Assembly (NCBI RefSeq): GCF_900167435.1
Contig: NZ_FUWS01000014.1
Location: forward strand, 1-64,000
Direction of reading: 5' to 3'
Origin: Marinactinospora thermotolerans DSM 45154
GTDB taxonomy: Bacteria; Actinomycetota; Actinomycetes; Streptosporangiales; Streptosporangiaceae
Length of the DNA stretch: 64,000 nt
A model generated the notes under the pieces. That model did no database searches and was not told the DNA's origin. It saw only the letters and a list, made by a program, of their open reading frames with translations. Shown piece after piece: positions 25,081-33,630 of the stretch (position 1 is its first letter; each line of letters starts with the position of its first letter). The position numbers were made by a program, and so were the translations under genes.

Positions 25081-25122
25081 GCCGTACCGTCTCCTTCGGG
25101 GCCGCGGGCGAGACGGTACGGC
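25081..25122. terminator. Bidirectional hairpin between convergent genes
   Basis: A 13-bp perfect inverted repeat, GCCGTACCGTCTC at 25081-25093 and its complement at 25110-25122, encloses a 16-nt loop. It sits in the 69-nt gap between the stops of the convergent dehydratase and N-methyltransferase genes. No long T-run follows, as is common in high-GC actinobacteria. Confidence 0.7.
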
Positions 25123-25142
25123 TTCGGCGAGAGGCCATCGAT

Positions 25143-25832
25143 CTAGGCCTCTAGGAGTTCGAGCAACCAGTACTCCATGACGCGGTGGACTTCGATGCGC
25201 CGGATCCTGCGCAGCAGCCGAAGGCGGCGTCCCGCGTCCCCGGCCAGCCGTTCCAGCAGCGCGCCGTCGGCGAGGTCGGCCGTACCGATGAGGACCCTGC
25301 CCCCGGGGGCGAGGTGGTCGTGGGCCTCGGCGATGAAACGCGCCTGGGCCCGGTAACCGGGGTCGAACACCGCGCTGTGCAGCCGGGAGGACATGGAGAA
25401 GTCGTTGGGAACCCACGTCCACGGCACGTTCCAGAAGACGAGGTCGAAGCGTTCCCGGGGCGCCAACGCCGCGAACAGGTCGCTGTGCAGGCTGCGGACC
25501 CGGCTCTCGACACCGTGTAACCGGGCGTTGTCCTCGGTATTGGCGACCGCCTCGGTGTTGATGTCCAGCGCGGTCACCGAAGCGACGCCCCTCAACGCGG
25601 CCGTCACCGAGATGACCCCGCTCCCGGACCCCACTTCGAGGAACGATCCGCCGACAGGGTAGGGAAGGGCCGACGCCATGACCTCCGTGGCCGCGGTGAC
25701 GGTGCCGGGGAACACCCCCCGGCGCAGGGTCCACTCCCTTCCGAGCAGGGTGAAGGTATCGGGAAACCCCTCGGTGTTGATGGCGCGTTCGAGCGTCTCC
25801 TCGGCGAGGCGTAGAGGTTCCTTGGTGGCCAT
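25143..25832 (-). CDS. N-methyltransferase, Pur5/AtaP5-like (adenine N6)
   Basis: A 229-residue class I methyltransferase. The SAM motif is FLEVGSGSGVISVTAAL near residues 64-80, followed by TALDINTEAV and, at residues 135-138, NVPW. NVPW is a variant of the (N/D)PP(Y/F/W) motif of methyltransferases that act on exocyclic amines, including adenine N6. ATG 25832 is preferred, with AAAGGA upstream. It is the last gene of a four-gene minus operon whose other members match Pur7, Pur10 and Pur4. The order agrees with the ataP5-P4-P10-P7 block, so N6,N6-dimethylation of the 3'-amino-3'-deoxyadenosine unit is the likely reaction. Confidence 0.85.
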   Translation of the reverse strand: MATKEPLRLAEETLERAINTEGFPDTFTLLGREWTLRRGVFPGTVTAATEVMASALPYPVGGSFLEVGSGSGVISVTAALRGVASVTALDINTEAVANTEDNARLHGVESRVRSLHSDLFAALAPRERFDLVFWNVPWTWVPNDFSMSSRLHSAVFDPGYRAQARFIAEAHDHLAPGGRVLIGTADLADGALLERLAGDAGRRLRLLRRIRRIEVHRVMEYWLLELLEA

Positions 25833-25865
25833 GGTCGTCCTTTCCACATGTCCGGTTCGACACGT

Positions 25866-27155
25866 TCATCGTGATCGGGTGTCGTACTCGGCCAGTGCGA
25901 CGCGGTGCCGGTGGATCTTGTGGAACGCCTCGACGTAGTGGTCGATCAGTTCCTTGTCCTGCGGCCACCGGTAGAAGGTCGGGAGGGACAGGGCGTGCGC
26001 CTCGACGAACTCGGCGTTCGTGCCGGGGCGCACTCGGTTGGGGAGGTAGCGGGCCTCGGGGAACAGGGGGTTGGCCTCTGCGCAATAGAGGGGAAGGGTG
26101 GCCAGCCGGGGGCCGGAGGGCGCCCCGACCTCCATGCCCTCGGCCCGCAGAGCGGCGATCAGGGTGCCGCGGGAGATCCCCTCCAGGGCCTTGGGCCGGT
26201 ACAGCGGCTTGTAGCCGTACCAGGCCCCCATGTCCACCTCGTCGCAGACGTGGACCGGCTCGATGTAGTCCACATCGGCGAGGCGGTCGGTGAGGTAGCG
26301 CAGACAACGGTGTCGGGCCTCCTTCCGTTCGGGGAAGGCCGCCAGGGCGTGACTGGCGACGACCGCGTTGAAGGGGGACATGCGCAGCTTCAGCCCGAAC
26401 CCGCTCACCCAGTAGCGTCGGAGCGACTCGTCGTCGATCTCCTCGCGCGAGCGGTCGCGGTAGTGCCCCAGGAGGGTGGCGCGGTCGTGGACCGCGCGGT
26501 CGTCGGTGACGAGGATCCCGCCCTCGCCCGCGAAGACGGCCTTGTTGGCCTGGAGGGAGAAGACCGCGGCGTCGCCGAACGTACCGACCGGCCGCCCCTT
26601 GTAGCGACTGCCGTGCGCGTGCGAGCAGTCCTCGAGGACCCGTAGCCCGTTCTCCTCGGCGATGCGCAGGATCGCGTCCATGTCGCAGGGGTGCCCCCAC
26701 TGGTGGACCACGGTGATCACCCGCGTGTTCTCGGTGATGGCCGCCCGCACGGCCGCGGGCGAGATGCCGCGCGTCTGGACGTCCACGTCGGCCAGCACCA
26801 CGCTGCCGCGAAGGGCGTAGACCGGGCTGAGGGCCGCGTGGTAGGTCAGGGCCGGACCGACGACCTCGACCCCCTCGGTCACCCCCAGGGCGAAATAGGC
26901 GGCGAACAGCGCGCTGGTACCCGAGTTGAAGGTGACGGCGTGGCGGACCCGCCCTTCCAGGAACTCCAGGAACTCGGTCTCGAACCTGGCGATGGGGCCG
27001 CAACGCCCTTTGATCGAGATGTCGTCGTCGCGCTGCGCCGCCAGGGCCGCGAGTTCGGCGGGGTCCGCGGGGGGAGGCCACACCTCGTGCGGCCGTGGAA
27101 GCGTGATTACGGGCTCACCACCGAACAGTGCGAGTTCGTCGGATCGGTCCGCCAT
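25866..27155 (-). CDS. DegT/DnrJ/EryC1-family PLP aminotransferase (Pur4/AtaP4-like)
   Basis: A 429-residue fold-type I aminotransferase of the sugar aminotransferase family. Visible motifs: NSGTSALFAAYFAL (phosphate cradle), VLEDCSHAHGSRYKG with Asp176, and FSLQANKAVFAGEGG with the internal aldimine Lys205. ATG 27155 has CGGAGGA upstream; the frame overlaps the 3' end of the dehydrogenase gene by 49 nt. In the puromycin pathway the homologue transfers an amino group onto the 3'-keto nucleotide. Adjacent Gfo/Idh dehydrogenase and Nudix genes support the same step, giving 3'-amino-3'-deoxy-ATP. Confidence 0.92.
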   Translation of the reverse strand: MADRSDELALFGGEPVITLPRPHEVWPPPADPAELAALAAQRDDDISIKGRCGPIARFETEFLEFLEGRVRHAVTFNSGTSALFAAYFALGVTEGVEVVGPALTYHAALSPVYALRGSVVLADVDVQTRGISPAAVRAAITENTRVITVVHQWGHPCDMDAILRIAEENGLRVLEDCSHAHGSRYKGRPVGTFGDAAVFSLQANKAVFAGEGGILVTDDRAVHDRATLLGHYRDRSREEIDDESLRRYWVSGFGLKLRMSPFNAVVASHALAAFPERKEARHRCLRYLTDRLADVDYIEPVHVCDEVDMGAWYGYKPLYRPKALEGISRGTLIAALRAEGMEVGAPSGPRLATLPLYCAEANPLFPEARYLPNRVRPGTNAEFVEAHALSLPTFYRWPQDKELIDHYVEAFHKIHRHRVALAEYDTRSR

Positions 27156-28228
27156 CGTTCTGGTCCTCCGTTCGGGTCCGTGGACGGTTCGGCGCCGTCG
27201 TCGCCGGGTCGGGGGCCGACGGTCACGGCCGGGGGCGCCCCACACGCCGTCCGGCCGGCGCCACTGGCGTAGATGCCGTCGATCAGCCGCACGGTGCTCC
27301 GCTGCCGCGCGAGGTGGGCCGCGCGGTACTCGCGGTCGTCCAGGTGTCGCACGTAGTGCGAGAACATCGCCTCGACAACGGCTCCCTTGGGCGTCTGCGG
27401 CGACAGCCGGTCGATGTACTCGCCCCTGCGAGAGCGCAGTTCGGCACTGCCGGGCTCGACCCGGAAGGTCCCCTCGGCCCCGAGGACCGTCAGGCGCTCG
27501 GTCTTCTCGTGGTAATGGCGGGACACCGTGACGGTCCCGGCCATGGAACCCGACGGATAGTAGAGCTGCACGCTGGCCAGGTCCTCCAGGCGGCGCAGGC
27601 GCATCTCCTCGTAACAGTGCAGGAAGGTGCTCTGCACCGACGCGGGCATACCGAAATAGGCGTTGATCACGTCGATGACGTGATAGCCCATGTCGAGCAT
27701 GACCCCGCCGAGCGCGCGGGCGTAGTCGGCCCGCCAGCCACAGGTCGGTTCGGGAAGATCGAGGTGGTAGTCGTAGGCGAACCAGTAGGGGCGCCCGATC
27801 TGGGGAAGATGGCGCCGGGCGAAGTCGAAGGTCGCCACGAAACTACGCTGTACCAGGGTGTAGACGCTGCGGTCGTTGGCCACCGCGAGCCGGGTCAGCG
27901 ACTCGGCGTCGCGTTCGGTGATCGCGAAGGGTTTCTCCTTGATGACGTGTTTTCCGCTGCCCAGCAGGAGCTCGCACATGGCGTAATGGGCGCTGTGCGG
28001 GACGGTGATGAGCGCCAGGTCGAAATCGACGGCGCGCAGCGCGGATTCGACGCTGTCGAAGTGGGGGAGACCGAGCCTGCGGGCGGTCTCCTCGCCTTCG
28101 GCCGAGCTTTCGACGAGCCCGACCGGCCGGGAGTACTTCATGAGCAACGGTAGGTATTCGCGTCCTTGTTTTCCGGCGAATCCGACCGCTATCGAACGAG
28201 GGGGCTTTCTTCCACGGACAGCGGACAC
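27107..28228 (-). CDS. Gfo/Idh/MocA-family NAD(P)-dependent dehydrogenase (Pur10/AtaP10-like)
   Basis: About 373 residues. The N-terminal Rossmann domain begins IAVGFAGKQGREYLPLL, with the family signature HVIKEKPFAI near residue 95, and a C-terminal alpha/beta domain with MLDMGYHVIDVINAYFG. GTG 28228 is preferred because AGAAGGA precedes it; GTG 28261 is the longer alternative. The C-terminal 60 residues are low-complexity and overlap the aminotransferase start. In puromycin biosynthesis Pur10 is the proposed ATP 3'-dehydrogenase. Here it should create the 3'-keto group for the aminotransferase encoded just downstream. Confidence 0.9.
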   Translation of the reverse strand: MSAVRGRKPPRSIAVGFAGKQGREYLPLLMKYSRPVGLVESSAEGEETARRLGLPHFDSVESALRAVDFDLALITVPHSAHYAMCELLLGSGKHVIKEKPFAITERDAESLTRLAVANDRSVYTLVQRSFVATFDFARRHLPQIGRPYWFAYDYHLDLPEPTCGWRADYARALGGVMLDMGYHVIDVINAYFGMPASVQSTFLHCYEEMRLRRLEDLASVQLYYPSGSMAGTVTVSRHYHEKTERLTVLGAEGTFRVEPGSAELRSRRGEYIDRLSPQTPKGAVVEAMFSHYVRHLDDREYRAAHLARQRSTVRLIDGIYASGAGRTACGAPPAVTVGPRPGDDGAEPSTDPNGGPERWRTDPTNSHCSVVSP

Positions 28229-28322
28229 GGGTGTTCCTTCTGCGGCGTCGAGCGGGTTCACGCCTTCCGACCGGGGCTCGGGGGACGTATTTTCTCCGAA
28301 TGCGCCCCAGGTTCCCGGGACG

Positions 28323-28769
28323 TCACCCTGACGACGTTTCCCTTAGCCAACGATGCGCATCCGCGACGACGTTTCGGATGAAATCGCTTCCGGTGCGGCG
28401 CGCGTCCTCATCGAGGATCGCGATGTCACGGGGAGAGAGCCACGCAAAACAGGAATGCTTGTCCCGTTCGAGCCGTGGAGCGTCCAGGTCTCCGATGACG
28501 TCCACGACGAAGTCGACCTCGCTGTGGACCACACCTTCGGCCTCCCATTCACGGCGCCCGAGGCATGTGAGCGTCCGCCTCAGCCGCCATCCGGTCTCTT
28601 CGAGGATTTCTCTGCGCAGGGCCTCGATGAGTGTCTCGCCCGGTTCGACCGCGCCACCCACGATGTCCCAGCACCCGGGAAAGAGGGAGCGGGACTCGGA
28701 TCTGCGTTGGACGAACACCCGGTCGCGGCCGTCGCGAATGAGGGCGCCCACCACCACGGGTCCGCTCAT
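28323..28769 (-). CDS. Nudix hydrolase (Pur7/AtaP7-like)
   Basis: The protein has a complete Nudix box, GGAVEPGETLIEALRREILEETGW split across the GX5EX7REUXEEXGU pattern, with preceding VQRRSESRSLFPGCWDIV. ATG 28769 gives 148 residues and begins at the conserved first strand (MSGPVVVGALIRDG) with CGGAGA upstream. A longer frame to 28883 is possible. Pur7 of the puromycin cluster hydrolyses 3'-amino-3'-deoxy-ATP to the monophosphate and pyrophosphate, removing a toxic intermediate. This is the first gene of the puromycin-like minus operon and the rightmost cluster gene. Confidence 0.88.
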   Translation of the reverse strand: MSGPVVVGALIRDGRDRVFVQRRSESRSLFPGCWDIVGGAVEPGETLIEALRREILEETGWRLRRTLTCLGRREWEAEGVVHSEVDFVVDVIGDLDAPRLERDKHSCFAWLSPRDIAILDEDARRTGSDFIRNVVADAHRWLRETSSG

Positions 28770-29511
28770 TCGGTCTCCGAAGATTCCACGTCGCTCCCAG
28801 ACATCGACCGAAGACGCATTTTCCTGTATTCCCCCGCGCCGGAGAACAGCATTTTCCGATGCGGCGGGGAACGCCATATCCACCCTTCCCTCGCCATCTG
28901 AACGGGCGGACGATTCACGACACGACTCCCAGGCTAAGTCAGGCCATGAAGAGGGTCAATACCTCCACAGGGCGAAACCCCTCCGTCTCGCACGCGCCAT
29001 CCCACGACACGCACCCCGCAGACCTTCAGGGAATGCACACCACTCCCACCCCACCGGAAATCAGAAACTCCTTTTCCTCCCCTAAAAGGCATTTGGAGTA
29101 TTAACCACGACAAACCCTTTTTCTTCTTTCAGGAAGATACATGCATATAGCCCGACTTTCCGGCCTTCTTCACCGCGGTCGGCGGGACAAGGCGCGGGTC
29201 ACAGATCACAGGCCGCACCGGCCTCCGGACGGCAGACCCGGCCCTCCGCCCTCCCCCGGCGCCGCTGTGGTCATGAGCCCGCCCCCGGTTCCCGGCCGCG
29301 GGTGTCGGGGAGGCCGAGAACCGGGCCGTTCCCGGCCCGGGAGGGCGTCCGCGGTCACAGCGGTCCCGGGCCGGACCGTCAGCGGAAAGGCCCCTGTCCT
29401 ACACCCCGCGGGCGGCCCCTCCCCTGCCGCGAGGGACCACCCGCGGCGGGGTCCACTGGGGGGAGCGGGCTCTTCCCCGACGGCGTCCACCAGGCCGCGT
29501 GAACGGCACCG
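28770..29511. other. Non-coding boundary region right of the antibiotic cluster
   Basis: About 740 nt without a convincing gene. From 28,890 to 29,140 the DNA is clearly less GC-rich than the flanks and probably holds the promoter of the puromycin-like operon. From about 29,140 to 29,510 the DNA is very GC-rich and has only implausible frames. Position and composition suggest this is the right boundary of the cluster. Confidence 0.5.
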
Positions 29512-29944
29512 GGCGGCCTCTCTTCCAGGAGACGGGCCGTCTCCTGGCGGAGGATGCCGGTGAGCTTCGCCGCGATCTGCTCCTCGCCGAGCCGGTGGGC
29601 GGTTTCGATCAGCGCCCGCTAGGAGGCGATCTCGACCTGCTCGGGGGCGTAATCGGCCAGGGCGTCCTTGACCATCGCGTCCCGCGCCGGCCCATGCCCT
29701 GCATCGCGCCGAACACGTCGGCGAAGGCGCTCTTGACACCGGACACGCCGTCACCGAGGGTCTCGATGCGCCCGCGGACGATCTCGGCCTGCTCGCGGGT
29801 CTCCCCGATGTGGCGCTCGATGCGCGCCCGCGCCTCGGGCGGGCCTTCGGCGTCCTTGGCGTGACGCCGCAGGACCTCCTCCAGTGCCCGCTGCATGGCG
29901 TAGACGCCGTTGAGCCAGGAGATCAGGCGGTGGACCTCTTCCAT
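29512..29944 (-). pseudogene. Decayed DUF892/YciF-type ferritin-like gene
   Basis: From ATG 29944 the frame encodes a typical start of an actinobacterial DUF892 (ferritin-like) protein: HRLISWLNGVYAMQRALEEV, then HIGETREQAEIVRG and FADVFGAMQGMG. Near 29,690 the frame shifts: the continuation AMVKDALADYAPEQVEIAS is found one frame over. It then meets an in-frame TAG (29,620) where relatives have Tyr in EIASYRALI. After the stop the homology resumes as RALIETAHRLGEEQIAAKL and GILRQETARLLEE. One frameshift plus one nonsense codon make it a pseudogene. Confidence 0.8.
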
Positions 29945-30220
29945 GCCGTCGAACCGGGAGGTGCCGGCGTCGAGGCGACGCCTTCCCGAGCCCCCGCGAT
30001 CGTCCGCCGGAAAACGGTGGAAACCGCTGTACGGGCGCCGGCGGCCCCCTTCTCACCCGGCACGGCGACGGCGGAGAGCGGGCGGGCGAACCGGGAGACG
30101 CACCGAGCGGAGCGGGCCCCTCATACGACGACGTGGCGCGTCCCACGTCTCCCAGAGAACCGAAAAAGGAGTGAAACGGACAGTGCGGGTACGGCAAAGG
30201 CGACAGACAAGGAGGTCACC

Positions 30221-31507
30221 ATGGCCGAGAACATCTTCGTCCTGGGACTGGACGAGCACAACCGCGAGACCCTGGGGAGCCTTCCGCACCTGTCGCGCTA
30301 CCGTTTCCACGGGCTGCTGACGATCGAGGAACTCCAGCACGAGGACATCGACGTGCCCGCGCTCCTGGAACGCGCCCGCGCGCAGCTGGAGGCGTTCGAC
30401 GGCACGGTCGACGCCATCATGGGCTACTGGGACTTCCCGGTCAGCTCGATGGTCCCGATCCTGTGCGAGGAGTACGGGCTGCCTTCGGCGTCGCTGGAGT
30501 CCGTGGTCAAGTGCGAGCACAAGTACTGGAGCCGGCTGGAGCAGCGCGAGGTCATCGACGAACTGCCCGGCTTCGCTGAGGTCGCGCAGGACGCCACGGA
30601 GCCGCCGGCCGGCCTGTCCTACCCCATGTGGCTCAAACCGGTGAAGTCCTTCTCCTCCGAACTGGCCTTCCGGGTCACCGACGATGAGGAGTTCCGTTCC
30701 GCCCTGGCCGAGATCAACGAGGGCGCCGGCCGGATCGGCGAGCCGTTCGAGTACGTGCTGGGGCGGGTGAACCCGCCGGCCGCGATCGCCGAGGCCGGGG
30801 GGACGGCCTGCCTGGCCGAGGAGGAGGTCGGCGGGCGACAGGTCACCGTCGAGGGGTACGTCCACGAGGGCGAGGTCGTCGTCTACGGCGTCGTGGACTC
30901 GCTGCTCTACCCCGACAGTCCGAGTTTCCTGCGCTACCAGTACCCCTCACGGTTGCCCGGGCATGTCACCGAACGGCTCACCACCGTCTCCCGCCGGGTC
31001 GTCGAACGCCTCGGCCTGGACTCGGTCACCTTCAACATCGAGTTCTTCTGGGACCCCGAGACCGACCGGATCCGGCTGCTGGAGGTCAACCCGCGCCACT
31101 CCCAGTCCCACGCCAAGCTGTTCGAGTACGTCGACGGCACCCCCAACCACGAGTGCGCGCTGAGCCTGGCGCTGGGCCGCTCCCCCGAGCTCTCCCCGGG
31201 TGACGGCGAGTACGCGGTCGCCGCGAAGTGGTTCCTGCGCCGTTTCGAGGACGGCGTGGTGCGTCGCGCGCCCGGCCCCGAGGATGTGGCCCGTGTGGAG
31301 CGCGAGATCCCGGGCACGACCGTGAAGGTCGTGGCGCACGAGGGCGACCGGCTGTCACGGCTGCCCGGCCAGGACAGCTACAGCTACGAACTCGCCCAGG
31401 TCTTCGTCGGCGCGCGCGACGAGGAGGAGCTGAAGGACAAGTACGACCGGTGCGTCGCCGCGCTGCCCTTCGAGATCGACACCGTCGGCGACGCCGAAGA
31501 CCGATGA
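30221..31507 (+). CDS. ATP-grasp ligase
   Basis: A 428-residue ATP-grasp protein starting at ATG 30221 behind GGAGGT. The central ATP-grasp fold includes YPMWLKPVKSFSSELAFRV (ATP-binding Lys), EEEVGGRQVTVEGYV near residue 205, and FNIEFFWDPETDRIRLLEVNPR (metal-binding Glu/Asn). The N-terminal part resembles a preATP-grasp domain. Such enzymes ligate a carboxylate to an amine or thiol via acyl phosphate. It is followed after 19 nt by a CocE/NonD hydrolase gene and has no other biosynthetic partners, so the product is unknown. It shows no similarity to biotin carboxylase or D-Ala ligase beyond the fold. Confidence 0.85.
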   Translation: MAENIFVLGLDEHNRETLGSLPHLSRYRFHGLLTIEELQHEDIDVPALLERARAQLEAFDGTVDAIMGYWDFPVSSMVPILCEEYGLPSASLESVVKCEHKYWSRLEQREVIDELPGFAEVAQDATEPPAGLSYPMWLKPVKSFSSELAFRVTDDEEFRSALAEINEGAGRIGEPFEYVLGRVNPPAAIAEAGGTACLAEEEVGGRQVTVEGYVHEGEVVVYGVVDSLLYPDSPSFLRYQYPSRLPGHVTERLTTVSRRVVERLGLDSVTFNIEFFWDPETDRIRLLEVNPRHSQSHAKLFEYVDGTPNHECALSLALGRSPELSPGDGEYAVAAKWFLRRFEDGVVRRAPGPEDVARVEREIPGTTVKVVAHEGDRLSRLPGQDSYSYELAQVFVGARDEEELKDKYDRCVAALPFEIDTVGDAEDR

Positions 31508-31526
31508 GGGAGGAGGTCTGAGGAGG

Positions 31527-33554
31527 ATGCGAACGGTCACCTCCCTGCCGCACCCGGTGCGGGAGGACGAGCACGTCGAGATCCCGATGTCGGACGGAAC
31601 CCGGCTGGCCGCGCGGATCTGGCGGCCCGAGGACTCGAGGGAGCGTCCGGTGCCCGCCGTGCTGGAGTTCATCCCCTACCGCAAGCGCGATCTGACCGCG
31701 CAGCGCGACTCCATCCACCACCCCTACCTGGCCGGGCACGGCTATGCCTGCGTGCGGGTGGACCTGCGTGGCAGCGGCGACTCCGAGGGCGTGCTGACCG
31801 ACGAGTACCTGGAGCAGGAGCTGCGGGACGCCGAGGAGGTGCTGGCCTGGCTGGCCGCGCGGCCCTGGTGTGACGGCCGTACCGGGATGATGGGGATCTC
31901 CTGGGGCGGGTTCAACGCCCTCCAGGTCGCCGCGCGGCGCCCGCCCGGCCTGTCGGCGATCATCACGGTGTGCTCCACCGACGACCGTTACGCCGACGAC
32001 GTCCACTACATGGGGGGCTGTCTGCTCGGCGACAACCTCTCGTGGGCCTCGACCATGTTCGCCTACAACTCCTGTCCTCCCGACCCCGAGCTGGTCGGCG
32101 ACCGATGGAGGCGGATGTGGCGGGAGCGGTTGGAGGGCAGCGGCCTGTGGCTGGACACCTGGCTGCGCCACCAGCACCGGGACGCCTACTGGCGGCACGG
32201 GTCGGTGTGCGAGGACCTGTCGGCGATCCAGGTGCCGGTGCTCGCGGTGAGCGGCTGGGCCGACGGGTACTCCAACGCGGTCTTCCGTCTCATGGAGGGG
32301 CTGGAGGTGCCCCGGCTGGGACTGATCGGCCCCTGGTCGCACAAGTACCCGCACCTGGGTGAGCCGGGGCCGGCGATCGGCTTCCTCCAGCACGCGGTGC
32401 GCTGGTGGGACCGTTGGCTCAAGGACGAGGACAACGGCATCATGGACGGCCCCATGCTGCGCACCTGGATGCAGGAGAGCGTGCCCCCCTCCACCGCCTA
32501 CGAGGACCGGCCCGGCCGCTGGGTGGGAGAGCCGGCCTGGCCCTCCCCCCACATCGGCGAGGTCCGGTTGCCGCTGGAGCGCGGGGCTTTGGCGCCCCCC
32601 GGCACCGAGGTGGGCGAGCGCGACCTCACCGTGCAGTCACCGCTGTCCGTGGGCCAGTTCGCCGGCAAGTGGTGTTCCTACAACGCGCCGCCCGACCTGC
32701 CCTACGACCAGCGCGAGGAGGACGGCGGTTCGCTGGTGTTCGACGGCGCCGTGCTCACCGAGCGGCTGGAGATCCACGGTGCCCCGCGACTGGACCTGGA
32801 GTTCTCGGTGAACCGGCCGGTCGCCATGGTCGCGGTGCGGTTGTCCGACGTCGCCCCCGACGGCAAGGCGACGCGGGTCACCTACGGCCTGCTCAACCTG
32901 ACCCACGCGCAGGGCCATGAGCGGCCCCGGCCGTTGGAGCCGGGACGGCGCTACCGCGTCTCGGTCGCGCTCAACGGGGTGGCCCAGGCGTTCCCGCCGG
33001 GGCACCGGCTGCGCCTGTCGCTGTCCACGTCGTACTGGCCGCTGGCCTGGCCGCCGCCCGAACCCGCGCTGCTGACCGTGCACCTGGGCGGCCACACGGC
33101 GCTGGCGCTGCCGGTCCGGCGCGCCGACGCCGACGACGAGGTCGATCCGGCGCCGTTCGAGGCCCCCGAGGGGACCCCGCCGATCCGCAGCAGTGTGGTG
33201 GAGCCGGGAGAGCAGCGCTGGAACGTCAGCCGTGACCTGGTCACCTACCGTTCGGCGCTGGAGGTGGTCAAGGATCTGGGCACGGTCCGTTTCGACGACA
33301 TCGGTCTGGACGTGACCCGCCGTTCCCGGGAGGAGTACTCCTGGACCGGAGACGACTTCACCTCGGTGCGGGGCGAGACCGAGTGGACGATGGGGTTCGA
33401 ACGCGGCGACTGGTCGGTCACGACGGTCACCCGCACCGTCGTGACCTCCACGCCCGACGACTTCCACCTGTACGCCCAGCTCGACGCCTATGAGGGCGGT
33501 GAACGGGTCTTCTCCCGCGAGTGGGACAGCGTCATCCCACGCGAGCTCGTCTAG
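31527..33554 (+). CDS. CocE/NonD-family alpha/beta hydrolase
   Basis: A 675-residue protein of the X-Pro dipeptidyl-peptidase S15/CocE family. The N-terminal hydrolase domain has SDGTRLAARIWRP, CVRVDLRGSGDSEG and the nucleophile elbow GISWGGFNAL with Ser near residue 124. A lid region follows, and then the C-terminal jelly-roll domain (LTVQSPLSVGQFAG onward, LEFSVNRPVAMVAVRLSDVAP). Members hydrolyse acyl esters or amides (cocaine esterase, glutaryl acylase, NonD). The pairing with an ATP-grasp ligase in one transcription unit suggests opposing or sequential amide chemistry on the same small molecule. A terminator lies just after the stop. Confidence 0.88.
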   Translation: MRTVTSLPHPVREDEHVEIPMSDGTRLAARIWRPEDSRERPVPAVLEFIPYRKRDLTAQRDSIHHPYLAGHGYACVRVDLRGSGDSEGVLTDEYLEQELRDAEEVLAWLAARPWCDGRTGMMGISWGGFNALQVAARRPPGLSAIITVCSTDDRYADDVHYMGGCLLGDNLSWASTMFAYNSCPPDPELVGDRWRRMWRERLEGSGLWLDTWLRHQHRDAYWRHGSVCEDLSAIQVPVLAVSGWADGYSNAVFRLMEGLEVPRLGLIGPWSHKYPHLGEPGPAIGFLQHAVRWWDRWLKDEDNGIMDGPMLRTWMQESVPPSTAYEDRPGRWVGEPAWPSPHIGEVRLPLERGALAPPGTEVGERDLTVQSPLSVGQFAGKWCSYNAPPDLPYDQREEDGGSLVFDGAVLTERLEIHGAPRLDLEFSVNRPVAMVAVRLSDVAPDGKATRVTYGLLNLTHAQGHERPRPLEPGRRYRVSVALNGVAQAFPPGHRLRLSLSTSYWPLAWPPPEPALLTVHLGGHTALALPVRRADADDEVDPAPFEAPEGTPPIRSSVVEPGEQRWNVSRDLVTYRSALEVVKDLGTVRFDDIGLDVTRRSREEYSWTGDDFTSVRGETEWTMGFERGDWSVTTVTRTVVTSTPDDFHLYAQLDAYEGGERVFSREWDSVIPRELV

Positions 33555-33567
33555 GGGCGGGCGCCGC

Positions 33568-33607
33568 GCGGGCCGGGAGGGGGTTCCTCCCGGCCCGCCG
33601 CCTTTTT
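33568..33607 (+). terminator. Rho-independent terminator after the CocE/NonD gene
   Basis: A 13-bp GC-rich stem (GCGGGCCGGGAGG at 33568-33580 and its complement at 33586-33598) has a 5-nt loop and is followed by CGCCTTTTTC. The T-run on the plus strand marks the end of the ATP-grasp/hydrolase operon. Confidence 0.85.
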
Positions 33608-33630
33608 CGCTGGAGGTGTCCGTCGGCTCC

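Noticed and set aside
1-28769. Hygromycin A cluster
   Set aside because: The aryl arm and phosphotransferase fit, but there is no inositol synthase or aminocyclitol pathway, and the puromycin-like cassette and GDP-mannose 3,5-epimerase/mutase pair point to A201A instead.
29141-29563. A 140-residue plus-strand frame next to the DUF892 pseudogene
   Set aside because: Pro/Arg/Gly-rich shadow that overlaps the pseudogene remnant on the opposite strand.
33568-33607. Short inverted repeat as an attachment site or CRISPR repeat
   Set aside because: It is a single GC-rich hairpin with a T-run, i.e. a terminator. No repeated spacer-like units occur anywhere in the window.
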